Source: Balneola sp.
GTDB lineage: Bacteria > Bacteroidota > Rhodothermia > Balneolales > Balneolaceae
Direction: 5' to 3'
DNA length: 64,000 nt
NCBI GenBank assembly: GCA_003712055.1
Contig: RHLJ01000007.1
Location: 177,512 to 241,511 of the forward strand
Under the pieces are notes generated by a model, which did not search any database, was not told the origin of the DNA, and was given only the letters and a program-made list of their open reading frames with translations. This document shows, in pieces, positions 18,689-28,450 of this stretch. The number at the start of each line of letters is the position of its first letter. Within the stretch, counting starts at the first letter, position 1. The position numbers and the translations under genes were made by a program.

Positions 18689-19527
18689 CGGAACAACTCG
18701 TTATAATCTTCATTTAGATTTTGTATGACCGAGTCCTGTTCAAAGCGGACTACAAATCCCTCAGCCACATTGAATAATGAAGTATAGGGCCTTAAAAAAA
18801 TTCGTTGTGTATCCTTACCAGGTTCGGTCTCAGTACGAACAACATAACCAATAGGAATACCTGGAGGGAATTCGTTCCCAAATCCGGAAGTTTCAATCAC
18901 AAAACCAGAATCAACAGGTATAGTTTTAGGGACAAAATCCATCACTAGTTCTGTCTTATTATCTCCGGTCCAGCTTACTATTCCCATAGATTTTGTCTCA
19001 GAAACTACAGCACTTACTTTAAAAAGGTTATTGAAGTAGGGCATGCCTTGCGAGTAAAATCTGCTTGTAAGTATGACCTTTCCAATAAGCCCGTCTGAAG
19101 TGATGATTGGCATACCAGCTTCTATTCCATGTCTCGATCCTGCATCTATTGTGAAGCTGTTGTTTGAACCGTTAAGCTCTTTGCTTACCAGGCTTACAGG
19201 AACCATATCGTAAGTTCCTCTCTCTTGGAAATTAAGTAATTCTCTGAGCTCTTTGTTTTCTTCCTCTATGGCTCTGAGCCTGCTTAATTCATCCTGAAGG
19301 AGAATGTTCTGCCGTTGAAGGTAGGTATTCGTATTTAGAGCCTGTCTGTAAATTCGAATATTGGAAAGTGGTTCCTCAAGTAGGCTAATAAAAGTGATAC
19401 TGGCTTGCCTGAGGGTATTAATCCCTCCCTGATGTCGGTTGATTGCTATTGTAAGTGCACATACTAAGAGAAGGGCAGTGATTATATAGTCAGAAGCATG
19501 TTCAACTTTAAAAATTCTAAACCGCAT
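18685..19527 (-). CDS. mreC: rod-shape determining protein MreC
   Basis: A 280-residue bitopic protein: one transmembrane helix (about residues 13-30), a coiled coil (about 60-105, LQRQNILLQDELSRLRAIEEENKELRELL region) and two beta-barrel domains with the typical GLIGKV and GIPIGYV motifs. It bridges MreB and PBP2 in the periplasm. It follows mreB by 13 bases. Confidence 0.93.
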   Translation of the reverse strand: MRFRIFKVEHASDYIITALLLVCALTIAINRHQGGINTLRQASITFISLLEEPLSNIRIYRQALNTNTYLQRQNILLQDELSRLRAIEEENKELRELLNFQERGTYDMVPVSLVSKELNGSNNSFTIDAGSRHGIEAGMPIITSDGLIGKVILTSRFYSQGMPYFNNLFKVSAVVSETKSMGIVSWTGDNKTELVMDFVPKTIPVDSGFVIETSGFGNEFPPGIPIGYVVRTETEPGKDTQRIFLRPYTSLFNVAEGFVVRFEQDSVIQNLNEDYNELFR

Positions 19528-19540
19528 TCAGCGTTTTCCG

Positions 19541-20605
19541 TTAGTCTATTACCGGTCGATAGTACTCCAAGTTTTCTAGGATTGCTCCGGTTCCACGAAC
19601 AACAGCAGTCAACGGATCTTCAGCAATATGTACCGGAAGATCAGTTGTTTCCATTATCAGTTTGTCTAAATTTTTAAGCAATGCTCCACCCCCGGTCAAC
19701 ATTATACCCCGGTCAAGGATATCTGCTGAAAGTTCAGGAGGAGTTTGCTCCAAGGATTTAGTGATAGATTCGACAATAGTATTTACAGATTCTGCCATGG
19801 CTTCTCGCGCATCTTTAGAAGTGATATGTCGAGTTCTTGGTACACCATTTACCAAATCTCTACCTTTGGTAATCATCTCCAATTCCTCATCTAAAGGTGC
19901 TGCTGATCCAATTTCACATTTGATCTTCTCTGCTGTTCGTTCACCAATTAAGAGGTTATGATTGCGACGGAAATAATTTATGATATCTTCATTTAATTCA
20001 TCACCACCAAGACGAACAGATTGAGCATATACAATTCCCGATAATGCAATAACAGCGATTTCTGTAGTTCCACCACCGATATCAACAATCATATTTCCTA
20101 CAGGTTCATGCACATCCAGACCGATACCAATTGCAGCAGCCATCGGTTCATCAACAAGATGTACTTCCTTAGCACCAGCATGCTCAGCACTGTCCCTTAC
20201 TGCTCTTCGCTCTACTTCAGTAATCCCACTAGGTACACAAATCACCATTTGACGAGTAGTTGAATACCACTTCTTTTTTACCTTGTGTATCATTCCCTTA
20301 ATCATCTGTTCGGCTACTTCAAAATCTGCTATCACTCCATCTCGAAGCGGGCGGACAGTGCGTATCTTGCGATGGGTTTTTTCATGCATTAACCGAGCTT
20401 CATGCCCGGTAGCAACTGGAGTATCTTGTTGATTTAGAGCTACAATAGAAGGCTCATTTAAAACAATCCCTTCACCACGAGAGTAGATTAGCGTATTGGC
20501 TGTGCCCAAATCAATGGCGATGTCAGTGTAGAGAAAATCTAGAAGTCCTTTTTTTGGAGGTTTTTTAGCTGATTTAGGGGATGGAATCCCAAATCGATCC
20601 GACAT
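19541..20605 (-). CDS. mreB: actin-like rod-shape protein MreB
   Basis: A 354-residue actin-fold ATPase that organises side-wall synthesis. Motifs include the phosphate-1 loop IAIDLGTANTLIY, the phosphate-2 stretch NMIVDIGGGTTEIAV and the adenosine region MLTGGGALLKNL. The N-terminus carries about 25 extra, basic and proline-rich residues before the actin fold, where many MreBs place an amphipathic helix. First gene of mreBCD-mrdA-rodA; a 93-base AT-rich gap separates it from purH. Confidence 0.96.
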   Translation of the reverse strand: MSDRFGIPSPKSAKKPPKKGLLDFLYTDIAIDLGTANTLIYSRGEGIVLNEPSIVALNQQDTPVATGHEARLMHEKTHRKIRTVRPLRDGVIADFEVAEQMIKGMIHKVKKKWYSTTRQMVICVPSGITEVERRAVRDSAEHAGAKEVHLVDEPMAAAIGIGLDVHEPVGNMIVDIGGGTTEIAVIALSGIVYAQSVRLGGDELNEDIINYFRRNHNLLIGERTAEKIKCEIGSAAPLDEELEMITKGRDLVNGVPRTRHITSKDAREAMAESVNTIVESITKSLEQTPPELSADILDRGIMLTGGGALLKNLDKLIMETTDLPVHIAEDPLTAVVRGTGAILENLEYYRPVID

Positions 20606-20698
20606 TTTTAGTAGTTATAGCGTTGATGTTGCTGCTGATAATTTGGCTGGAAAATACAATATTGATATTCTATTTCCGAATCATTAAAAAAATGATTT

Positions 20699-22273
20699 TT
20701 AGTGCTTAAAGTGTCTTTTTCCAGTGAATATCATTGTCATTCCAAGTTCGTTTGCACGAGTAATTACTTCTTCATCTCTGATACTTCCTCCGGGTTGAAT
20801 TACTGCAGTTGCTCCCGCTTTCGCAGCAGCTTCTACACCATCAGCAAAAGGGAAGAAGGCATCAGAAGCAATAGATGAACCCTGTAAACTTAGTCCCTCT
20901 TTGATAGCTTTTGCTACTGCGATCTCAGAAGAATCAACTCTGCTGGTTTGCCCAGACCCAATACCAAGTGTTTTCCCATCTTTTGCATAAACGATGGCAT
21001 TCGATTTAATATGACGAACGACTTTCCATGCAAAAAGAAGATCTTCCATTTCGGATTCACTTGGTTTACGATCAGTCACTACTTTAAATTCGGATTCATC
21101 AAAAGGTTCCAAATCCGCATCTTGTTTTAAGAGCCCACCAAAAATACTTCGGAAAGTAGAAAGTTCATTTTTCGCAAGATCACCTTTGATAGTTATCAAA
21201 CGGCGGTTTTTCTTTTGAGTGAGTAATTGAAGTGCTTCCCTAGAAAACGAAGGAGCAATAATGATTTCGGTAAAAATACTATCAATCGATTGTGCAGTGT
21301 CGAAATCAAGTTCTTGATTCACGACTACGATTCCGCCAAAAGGAGAAACAGTATCCGTACTGAATGCTTTTTTATAGGAATCATTTAAATTTTCCGAGAT
21401 ACCTACTCCACATGGGATCGTATGTTTTATGATAGCACAAGCAGGTTTATCAGAGTTGAAGTCAGAAATGATATTAAGGGCCGCATCAACATCCAGGTAG
21501 TTATTATAACTCAACTGCTTACCATGGAAACAGTCTATGATATCATTCTGATTTCCATACAAAGCAGCTTTCTGATGTGGGTTTTCACCATATCTTAGCT
21601 CCTGAGATAATGGTACCGAAACATTGAACTGATGGGAGGGTTCATCTCCAACAATTTGATCAAAATAGTTCGATATAGCTGAATCATAATCGGCTGTATG
21701 CGCAAATGCATCCTTTGCAAGCTTTTTTCTGGATTCAAAGCTAATCCCGGTTCCTTGATTTAGCTCAGAAATGAAGTCTTCATATTGCCCGGGAGATGAA
21801 AGAATACATACATGAGCAAAGTTCTTTGCCGATGCGCGGATCATAGTAGGTCCACCTATATCTATAAACTCAGTAGCCTTTGCTTCTGTAATATCTCCCC
21901 CTGATATAGTTTCTTTAAAAGGGTAGAGGTTTACTACCACTAATTCGATCGGTTTAATACCTAATTTCTCAAGCTCTTCATTATCGGGTGTATAACTTGT
22001 TCTTGCGAGTATGCCTCCATGAATATTGGGATGAAGCGTTTTTACTCTCCCGTCCAGGCATTCGGGAAATCCTGTTACTTCCGAAGCATCTTTAACAGCA
22101 ATACCTGTATCCGAGATCGCTTTTGCTGTTCCACCAGTAGAGATAATTTCCACACCTGCGCTGTCCAGTGCTCTTGTCAATTCCAATAATCCTGTTTTAT
22201 CAGATACAGAAAGGAGAGCTCTTTTTATGGTTAATGGGGTTGTTGGAAGAGAAGAAAGAGGTTTAAGAGCCAT
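20699..22273 (-). CDS. purH: bifunctional AICAR transformylase / IMP cyclohydrolase
   Basis: Performs the last two steps of IMP synthesis. The N-terminal MGS-like cyclohydrolase domain ([23 protein letters not shown]) is followed by the AICAR transformylase domain (about residues 200-524) with [15 protein letters not shown] and IKHTIPCG. The 524 residues are the normal size. It overlaps the purN stop by one base, giving a purN-purH pair. Confidence 0.96.
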   Translation of the reverse strand: MALKPLSSLPTTPLTIKRALLSVSDKTGLLELTRALDSAGVEIISTGGTAKAISDTGIAVKDASEVTGFPECLDGRVKTLHPNIHGGILARTSYTPDNEELEKLGIKPIELVVVNLYPFKETISGGDITEAKATEFIDIGGPTMIRASAKNFAHVCILSSPGQYEDFISELNQGTGISFESRKKLAKDAFAHTADYDSAISNYFDQIVGDEPSHQFNVSVPLSQELRYGENPHQKAALYGNQNDIIDCFHGKQLSYNNYLDVDAALNIISDFNSDKPACAIIKHTIPCGVGISENLNDSYKKAFSTDTVSPFGGIVVVNQELDFDTAQSIDSIFTEIIIAPSFSREALQLLTQKKNRRLITIKGDLAKNELSTFRSIFGGLLKQDADLEPFDESEFKVVTDRKPSESEMEDLLFAWKVVRHIKSNAIVYAKDGKTLGIGSGQTSRVDSSEIAVAKAIKEGLSLQGSSIASDAFFPFADGVEAAAKAGATAVIQPGGSIRDEEVITRANELGMTMIFTGKRHFKH

Positions 22274-22863
22274 TAATCGGTTAGTTGTTTTAAATAGTTA
22301 GAAATTACTTTCGGGTAAAAAAGGTGTTCCTGTTCCAACACTCGTTTAGCAAGTGATTCGGGTGTGTCGCTATCCATTACTGGTACTTCTACCTGTTCTA
22401 GAATTGGGCCTTCGTCATATTCTTCAGAAACAATATGGATAGTACAGCCAGTTACTTGATCTCCTGCTTCAATAACTGCTTTATGAACTTTCAATCCGTA
22501 AAAACCTTTCCCACCATATTTTGGAAGTAATGAGGGATGGATATTTAAAATCCGATTAGAATATTGTTGTATTAATTCTTCAGGGATTTTTCTCAAATAA
22601 CCGGCAAGTACGATTAAATCCGTCTTCCAATTTTCCAATTGACTGATTAGTTGCTGGGTATATTCCTGGTAGGAGCTAAAATCATTTTCCGAGATAACGG
22701 CATGAGGAATAGAATGCTCATCAGCTTTTTTAATTGCACCAGTCCCTTGCTTGTTAGAGATAAGACCGGCTATATGAGCTTCAAGTTCACCAGATTGGGT
22801 AGAATTAATAATGGATTGAAAGTTAGAGCCTGAGCCAGAGGCAAAAACAACAATATTAGCCAA
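22273..22863 (-). CDS. purN: phosphoribosylglycinamide formyltransferase (TTG start)
   Basis: Transfers formyl from 10-formyl-tetrahydrofolate to GAR in purine synthesis. The 196-residue protein shows NIVVFASGSGSNFQSI, AGYLRKIP, the catalytic HPSLLPKYGG and the GDQVTGCTIH motif with the catalytic Asp. The glycine-rich strand begins at residue 2-3, so the TTG at 22863 must be the start or very close to it. Confidence 0.94.
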   Translation of the reverse strand: MANIVVFASGSGSNFQSIINSTQSGELEAHIAGLISNKQGTGAIKKADEHSIPHAVISENDFSSYQEYTQQLISQLENWKTDLIVLAGYLRKIPEELIQQYSNRILNIHPSLLPKYGGKGFYGLKVHKAVIEAGDQVTGCTIHIVSEEYDEGPILEQVEVPVMDSDTPESLAKRVLEQEHLFYPKVISNYLKQLTD

Positions 22864-22952
22864 AGAGCAGTCAGTTTTGAATTACAAAAGAGGGCTAAAG
22901 ATAAAAAACTTAATCTGCGATAGGAATTAGAGTTCTCAATTAGAAAACTTTT

Positions 22953-24023
22953 CTATGGAGGTGCTTCCATTCTGAAAACCTGGTAATTGTTAAAACTCCA
23001 ACTAATTTGATTGAAGGTAATTTTAACGGCTGTGGCTATAGGTATAGCTATTAGCATGCCCAGAACACCAGCAGTTTCTGCTCCAACTAAGATTATGAAT
23101 AATATGGCAACCGGGTGTATATCGGCTGAGCGGGAAAAAAGAAATGGCTGGAAAACCAGGTTATCCAACATCTGTACTATAAATATGGCTACCACACATA
23201 CCAACACGAGTGATAAATCACCAGTTTCGATAATAGATACAATAATGGAGAGGATATATCCAATTATAGGTCCGAAATAAGGGATGGTATTGGCAATACC
23301 AACAGAAATACCCACTGATAGTGAATTATCCAGTCCCGCAATGCTAAGGGTGGACCAAGAGGAAAAAGCAACCAACACACTTTGTGTTAGCACGCTTCTG
23401 AAATACAAACCCAATCGTTTTTCAATTTTATCTATTAAAGTAAGGATGGTTTCAAAATACTTATTGGGTACCAAGGTCAGCAGGTCTCTTCTGATTTTGG
23501 TTCCGTCTTTAAGGAAGAAGAATGCTGCAAAGGGTACTACTAGCACAGCTGAGAAGATATTTGTAAAAACTCCAACAGCATCACTTAAAACCGTAGATAG
23601 CTTACCTAAATCAAATAGCTCGGCCAGTACTGCGGATACATTTTCCTCAAGAAATCCATCCGGTATAAACTCATACTGAGTAGCAAGCTGAGTTTCAATG
23701 CTAACAGCAACTGCCTGAATATTCTCTAAGTTTAGATTATTAGTTAACTCGATCATCTCAGCTACAAATAGAGGAATTACATTAGTTGATATGTAAATCA
23801 TAAGTGTAATAACTGCAGAAAGAGTTAATGTAATACCCAGAGTACGATTGAGCCCCATTCTTTGTAGTCGATTTACAACAGGGTCGAGTATATAACTCAG
23901 AATCATTGCCAGGACGAGGTAGCCTACCAAATTAGCATAGTTGTACAAAATCAGACCAATCACACTCAGGGCAATGGCCCATATACCAAAACGTACTACT
24001 CGTTCAAGCGTGATGTTTCTCAT
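22953..24023 (-). CDS. AI-2E family transporter (PerM-like permease)
   Basis: A 356-residue polytopic membrane protein with about eight hydrophobic segments. The NTIPYFGPIIGYILS motif and the helices around it are characteristic of the AI-2E transporter/PerM family (PF01594). Members include autoinducer-2 exporters and Na+/H+ antiporters, so the substrate is open. Its 5' end overlaps the recX 3' end by 20 bases, so it is cotranscribed with recA-recX. Confidence 0.85.
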   Translation of the reverse strand: MRNITLERVVRFGIWAIALSVIGLILYNYANLVGYLVLAMILSYILDPVVNRLQRMGLNRTLGITLTLSAVITLMIYISTNVIPLFVAEMIELTNNLNLENIQAVAVSIETQLATQYEFIPDGFLEENVSAVLAELFDLGKLSTVLSDAVGVFTNIFSAVLVVPFAAFFFLKDGTKIRRDLLTLVPNKYFETILTLIDKIEKRLGLYFRSVLTQSVLVAFSSWSTLSIAGLDNSLSVGISVGIANTIPYFGPIIGYILSIIVSIIETGDLSLVLVCVVAIFIVQMLDNLVFQPFLFSRSADIHPVAILFIILVGAETAGVLGMLIAIPIATAVKITFNQISWSFNNYQVFRMEAPP

Positions 24024-24705
24024 TTTCTATGCTATCTAATAATGAAGTCAGATTCGAAGAGATTATACTTGAATCGTACCCCTTTCTCAATAAGAAATCG
24101 TAGACTTTCTTTTTTCGTTTCTCAGGAATAACTCGTAAAAAACGTGCTTTATGTTTGTTGATGAGCTCCTGTATGGATTCAGATTGACATACCGTATCAA
24201 CTTGAGATAAGGCGGTAGAAATTTCTTTTTCCGAAACTCCCTTTTTCCGAAGCTCAACCCTAATTTTATTAACTCCCCAACGATTGAATCGAAATTTATC
24301 TCGTGTAAAGCTCATTGCGAACTCTAAATTATTGATATAACCCTTTTCACTGAGTTCATTCAATATTCCCTCTATTTGAGCTGAGCGATATCCTTTTTGA
24401 AGCGCTTTATTTTTTAGTTCTTTTTTTGAATGGTCTCTTCGAGAGAGTAAACGGAGGAAATAGGTTTTTAAGGCCCATTGGTCTTCAAGGCTAAAGATTC
24501 TTTCCAGTTTTGAAGTGGTTAGAACATCACCCTTTTTTAGGTTCAAAGAGATAAGAGTAGAATCAGAAACTCCAACTAGAAACTCTTCATCTACAAAGAT
24601 TGAGAATCTGTTTTTGTTCTTTTTTTGAACATGGATCGACGAAATTGCAGCGGGCAATAGTGCCGCCGCAACTTCTATCGATGTTCTCTCTTGACTATGC
24701 TTCAA
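24004..24705 (-). CDS. recX: regulatory protein RecX, start uncertain
   Basis: RecX modulates RecA filaments. The basic helical repeats ([57 protein letters not shown]) are characteristic three-helix RecX modules. The frame is open up to an ATG at 24765, deep inside recA, but a TTG at 24705 that overlaps the recA stop by 11 bases is a more economical start and gives 233 residues. The N-terminal extra domain before the repeats ([20 protein letters not shown]) is common in Bacteroidetes-type RecX. It lies directly downstream of recA, the usual arrangement. Confidence 0.88.
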   Translation of the reverse strand: MKHSQERTSIEVAAALLPAAISSIHVQKKNKNRFSIFVDEEFLVGVSDSTLISLNLKKGDVLTTSKLERIFSLEDQWALKTYFLRLLSRRDHSKKELKNKALQKGYRSAQIEGILNELSEKGYINNLEFAMSFTRDKFRFNRWGVNKIRVELRKKGVSEKEISTALSQVDTVCQSESIQELINKHKARFLRVIPEKRKKKVYDFLLRKGYDSSIISSNLTSLLDSIENEKHHA

Positions 24706-25747
24706 CAGAAGCAGTTTTTTGTTCAGGCTCTGGAGTTGATTCCTCTTCAACTGGCTCAATGCCACGGAGGCGGTCTCTTACTAGCTTTTCAATTTTGTCA
24801 CAAAGCGCTGAATCTTCCTCAAGGAACTGCATTGCTGAATCGGCTCCCTGCCCAATAGGTTCGCCTTCATATCTGAACCAGCTTCCCCTTTTTTGAATGA
24901 TATCGTAATCAACAGCTAAATCAAGTATTTCAGCAATTCGGGAAACACCTTTTCCGTACATGATATTAAACTCGACTACCTTGAAAGGAGGGGCTACTTT
25001 ATTTTTGGCTACTTTAACTTTAGTTCGGTTACCGATTACTTCATCAGCTTTTTTGAGTGCTCCGATTCTTCGGATATCAAGCCTTACAGAGGAATAAAAC
25101 TTTAAAGCTCTACCACCAGTTGTTGTTTCAGGATTTCCAAACATCACCCCAATTTTCTCACGTACCTGATTGATAAAAATACAAGCGGTTGAGGTTTTAT
25201 TGACGATCCCAGTAATCTTTCTAAGTGCCTGAGACATCAAGCGGGCTTGAAGACCCATATGAGAATCTCCCATTTCACCTTCAAGTTCAGCACGTGGAAC
25301 AAGAGCCGCTACTGAGTCTACTACAATTACATCCAGTGCTCCTGAGCGTATGAGTGTTTCTGTGATTTCAAGAGCTTGCTCACCGCTATCAGGTTGTGAG
25401 ACCAATAACTCTTCCGTGTTTATTCCGAGGGCACGTGCGTATCTTGGATCGAAAGCATGTTCAGCATCAATAAAAGCGGCATAGCCCCCTTTCTTTTGAG
25501 CTTGTGCAATAACCTGAAGAGCAAGAGTGGTTTTACCACTAGCTTCAGGCCCATAAATCTCAGTGATTCTTCCTCTAGGAACTCCCTGTACACCTAGTGC
25601 ATAATCAACCATAATAGAGCCGGTTGAAATAACCTCCACATCCTGTGCAGCATCATCTCCGAGTTTCATAATGGTTCCTTTTCCATGCTGCTTTTCGATT
25701 TGCCCAACAGCAATGTCTAGTGCTTTTAATTTATTTTCGTCAGCCAT
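24695..25747 (-). CDS. recA: recombinase RecA
   Basis: The homologous recombination and SOS co-protease ATPase, 350 residues. It has Walker [19 protein letters not shown] for Walker B, the L1/L2 DNA-binding loops ([14 protein letters not shown] and the [15 protein letters not shown] region) and an acidic C-terminal tail ([12 protein letters not shown]). Start ATG follows a clear -7 promoter element 30 bases upstream. Heads the recA-recX-permease transcription unit. Confidence 0.98.
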   Translation of the reverse strand: MADENKLKALDIAVGQIEKQHGKGTIMKLGDDAAQDVEVISTGSIMVDYALGVQGVPRGRITEIYGPEASGKTTLALQVIAQAQKKGGYAAFIDAEHAFDPRYARALGINTEELLVSQPDSGEQALEITETLIRSGALDVIVVDSVAALVPRAELEGEMGDSHMGLQARLMSQALRKITGIVNKTSTACIFINQVREKIGVMFGNPETTTGGRALKFYSSVRLDIRRIGALKKADEVIGNRTKVKVAKNKVAPPFKVVEFNIMYGKGVSRIAEILDLAVDYDIIQKRGSWFRYEGEPIGQGADSAMQFLEEDSALCDKIEKLVRDRLRGIEPVEEESTPEPEQKTASVEA

Positions 25748-25776
25748 GATTCAATGTTTTTTGATTTTATTTTGCA

Positions 25777-25784
25777 CAAAGGTA
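25777..25784 (-). promoter_or_regulatory. -7 element of recA
   Basis: Read on the - strand this is TACCTTTG, an exact TAnnTTTG match, placing the transcript start about 26 bases before the recA ATG. A TTC sits 16 bases upstream where a TTG -33 box is expected. No convincing LexA operator could be recognised, though the GC-richer palindromic-looking DNA just upstream (25785-25820) is the place to look. Confidence 0.5.
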
Positions 25785-25878
25785 AGTGTACAGAGTGCCA
25801 GAACGTGTCACACTCATTGCGCAATAAATATATGTTCAATTTATGTAATAGCAAAGTCGAATTTTCAATTTCCAATGA

Positions 25879-26241
25879 TCATTTGCCAGCATGCCTGCTG
25901 ACAATTGAGGAAAAGATTCTAACAAATTCATTGGCTTCTCTAATCAATAAATTTCGTTCATTATCCAAAACTTGATCATTATTTAAGAAGAGCAGAGATA
26001 ACCAATAAGCACTTTCTTTGGCTTCTTTCTTGCAAATTTTTAAGCGATAATAGAAGTCTTTGGTGCTTAAACCTTCATTAGCTTCGAGGTAATTGGCGCC
26101 AACTGAGCCAGAAGATCTGGTCAGCTGTTTTATGTCCTCAAAATTAATCACATCCCTGGGAATAGTTCTAAGAAAAGCTCTAACATCTCTTGCAAATATG
26201 AATGTCCGATTCTCAAGGTCGTATTTATAAGTTATACTCAT
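25879..26241 (-). CDS. four-helix bundle protein (23S rRNA IVP family)
   Basis: A 120-residue helical protein with the family pattern of the four-helix bundle/23S-rRNA-intervening-sequence group: LTRSSGSVGANYLEANEG, YRLKICKKEAKESAYWL, and a C-terminal EANEFVRIFSSIV helix. Members form pentamers; function is unclear. In some bacteria they are encoded inside 23S rRNA, but no rRNA is present here. It stands alone between recA and kynU. Confidence 0.8.
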   Translation of the reverse strand: MSITYKYDLENRTFIFARDVRAFLRTIPRDVINFEDIKQLTRSSGSVGANYLEANEGLSTKDFYYRLKICKKEAKESAYWLSLLFLNNDQVLDNERNLLIREANEFVRIFSSIVSRHAGK

Positions 26242-26310
26242 GAAAATTGGAGTTTGGAAATTGATTATTTATCGTTTGCTATTAGTAAGACAAACTAAAT
26301 CACCCATTCC

Positions 26311-27498
26311 TTACAAAATATTTTCCAACGAAGTATTTAATTCCTCAATTGCGTCTTTGATTTGAGCCTCAGTGGTATATGGCGCTGGTCCAAATCGTAA
26401 TATTTCATTTCTCGCATCTGTAAAAATACCCCGAGATAATAAATCAGCTCGTAAATCTCGGGCGTAAGGAGAGGTTAATGAAAGAAAGCCTCCATTAGAC
26501 GAGAGTGGTTCACTGTGAGTGAGTCGGATATGATCTGGGTTAAAGTCTTTTTCTAAGAAAAGTGAGCGAAGCATTCCTACCTGCGCTTCATATTGATTTC
26601 GAAGTACTTTGGAGGTTAACCCATGTTCCTGGAAGAACTCAACAACTTTGGCAGCTCTGAATTGAGAAGAAGGATCATAAGTGGCACTAGCAAATCGCTG
26701 GTCAGAAGAGTCGTATTGAACAGGATCGTTATTTCGTGGATGATCCAGTGTACTAAATGAAGCAAACCAACCTGTAATTAACGGGCGTAACTCGCAATCT
26801 TTTGGAAAGCGGAGAAAGCAATTTGCTTCTCCCCATTGTAGGTATTTATAACCTCCAATAAGAATAAAGCAATCTTCCAGACCTACTTCTCTGATAGATA
26901 ACGGAACTACATTTGTGCCATGATAATCATCTATAATTACTGGGATTTCCTGGACTCTGGCCGCCGCAGCTATTTCAGAAAGATGGCTATTGATAAGGCT
27001 CGTTTCAAAATATACCCTCGAAAGCATAATAGCAGAGGTATTTACATCAATCTCTTCAATAATCCTTTGTGCAAAATCATCATCAGGAACAGTTGGTATA
27101 GACACAACTTGAAGACCTTCTTCTTCTAATCTTCGAAGTTGACGAAACATAGAATGGAATTCGCCATCGGTTGTTATGATCTTCGGTTTAGATTTTAAAT
27201 CAAAGCTGCTCAGCAAACTTACCATCAAAAAGTGAGTGCTTTCCTCTCTGCAATACAAACCATCCGGGTCGTCATAATATCCTCTGAGATAGTTTCTAAG
27301 GATCTCTGTTTTTTCAAATGCTTTGTCCCATTTTTTATCTACCTCCTTGGCACACGCATCAAAGTATTCGGTTTGTCCTTCTCTGGCTACATCAGGCCAG
27401 GCCTGGTGTGAGTGCCCGGTGAACAATAAGCGGTTTGACACATCAAAGGCTGAGTAGTGTGGGGCTAATCGGTTTGCTAACTGGTCTATTTCTGACAT
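26311..27498 (-). CDS. kynU: kynureninase-like PLP enzyme (aminotransferase class V)
   Basis: A 395-residue fold-type I PLP protein. The cofactor lysine is K218 in GGYKYLQWGEANCFL, which corresponds to the TYKYLNxG motif of kynureninases; the upstream IIDDYHGTNVVP gives the PLP-binding Asp and His. The N-terminal GHSHQAWPD segment also fits. It should cleave kynurenine to anthranilate and alanine. Pairing with tryptophan 2,3-dioxygenase 116 bases upstream on the same strand supports this. It diverges somewhat from classical KynU, so another kynurenine-type substrate is possible. Confidence 0.75.
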   Translation of the reverse strand: MSEIDQLANRLAPHYSAFDVSNRLLFTGHSHQAWPDVAREGQTEYFDACAKEVDKKWDKAFEKTEILRNYLRGYYDDPDGLYCREESTHFLMVSLLSSFDLKSKPKIITTDGEFHSMFRQLRRLEEEGLQVVSIPTVPDDDFAQRIIEEIDVNTSAIMLSRVYFETSLINSHLSEIAAAARVQEIPVIIDDYHGTNVVPLSIREVGLEDCFILIGGYKYLQWGEANCFLRFPKDCELRPLITGWFASFSTLDHPRNNDPVQYDSSDQRFASATYDPSSQFRAAKVVEFFQEHGLTSKVLRNQYEAQVGMLRSLFLEKDFNPDHIRLTHSEPLSSNGGFLSLTSPYARDLRADLLSRGIFTDARNEILRFGPAPYTTEAQIKDAIEELNTSLENIL

Positions 27499-27510
27499 AT
27501 TCGTATTCTA

Positions 27511-27596
27511 GTCATCCTGAGGCTACTGCCGAAGGATCAACACAACTTTAGGTAACCCGGATTTTATGTTGATTCTTCGTTTTCACTAAGAGTGAC
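27511..27596. repeat. dispersed palindromic repeat, GTCAT family, copy 1
   Basis: Imperfect nested inverted repeat between kynA and kynU. The outer left arm reads GTCATCCTGAGG and the right end AGAGTGAC; the inner arms are GAAGGATCAACA and TGTTGATTCTTC. Same layout as the copies at 33123 and 59671. Confidence 0.7.
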
Positions 27597-27614
27597 AATT
27601 AAGAGAGTTATTAA

Positions 27615-28394
27615 TTAAAACTTCGATCTAATTGCCCAAAGGTCTGGGAAAATGGCATGGTTGATGGTTTTTTGAAGGTAAGCCACTCCTTCTGAACCAC
27701 CAGTTCCTTTTTTACGCCCAATAGTACGCTCAACCATTTTTACATGTCGGTATCTCCATTCCTGGAGGCCTTCATCAAAATCCACAAAAAGCTCGCAGAG
27801 TAATGCAAGCTCAGGTTGGGTTTGCATTACCTTAACCAACACTTCCTGAATTTTTTCGGACGGATTGTACATTAGTCCCACTTCATTTTCTCGTTTAGGC
27901 TGAATAGGGAATCCTTTTTTTGTTAGATACATTCCAAAACTCTCCCACAATGTATCCTCATTCATTCTGGTGGTAAGAATTTGAACATGCTTCTCATTTT
28001 CTTTGTGAGCTTCAAGCATAAGAGGAAGTCTTAATCCACAAAGTATTTCAACTTCTCGGAATTGAAGCGACTGAAATCCACTGGATTGGCCAAGAAAAGT
28101 TCTGAAACTGTTGAATTCAAGCGGAGTCATTGTTTCTAGAATATCAACCTGAGAAACCAGTGTTTTCATAATGGTAAGAATACGGCGTAATGTTTTTACC
28201 GAATTCCAGGTATTACCGCTTTTGAGTTCGTGTCTCAACTTTCCGAACTCATGTAAAATTTGTTTGAACCAAAGTTCATAGGTTTGATGAATAATGATGA
28301 ATAACATTTCATCGTGTTCCTCAGGCTTCGATTTAAGTTCCTGTAGCCCAGTTAATTCATCAATTTTAAGATAACTTGTATATGTAATTTTCAT
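27615..28394 (-). CDS. kynA: tryptophan 2,3-dioxygenase
   Basis: A haem enzyme that opens the indole ring of L-tryptophan to N-formylkynurenine. The 259-residue protein has the signature EMLFIIIHQTYELWFKQIL, with the substrate-contacting His, plus FRxxxGQSSGFQS and the C-terminal GTGGSEGVAYL loop that closes over the tryptophan amino acid moiety. Length is typical of the bacterial form. It is the upstream gene of the kynA-kynU pair, and no formamidase gene is adjacent. Confidence 0.95.
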   Translation of the reverse strand: MKITYTSYLKIDELTGLQELKSKPEEHDEMLFIIIHQTYELWFKQILHEFGKLRHELKSGNTWNSVKTLRRILTIMKTLVSQVDILETMTPLEFNSFRTFLGQSSGFQSLQFREVEILCGLRLPLMLEAHKENEKHVQILTTRMNEDTLWESFGMYLTKKGFPIQPKRENEVGLMYNPSEKIQEVLVKVMQTQPELALLCELFVDFDEGLQEWRYRHVKMVERTIGRKKGTGGSEGVAYLQKTINHAIFPDLWAIRSKF

Positions 28395-28450
28395 GGCGAC
28401 TCCTTCCCTGAATGATAGCCAGAATTATAGTTATCTTAGAACAAAAACTT

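Noticed and set aside
23284-23679. 131-codon open frame on the + strand inside the AI-2E-type permease gene
   Set aside because: Antisense to a well supported membrane protein; composition is that of reversed hydrophobic codons.
25785-25840. A LexA/SOS operator upstream of recA
   Set aside because: Palindromic-looking GTGTACA/GTGTCACAC stretches exist, but none matches a known LexA box, so I do not call it.
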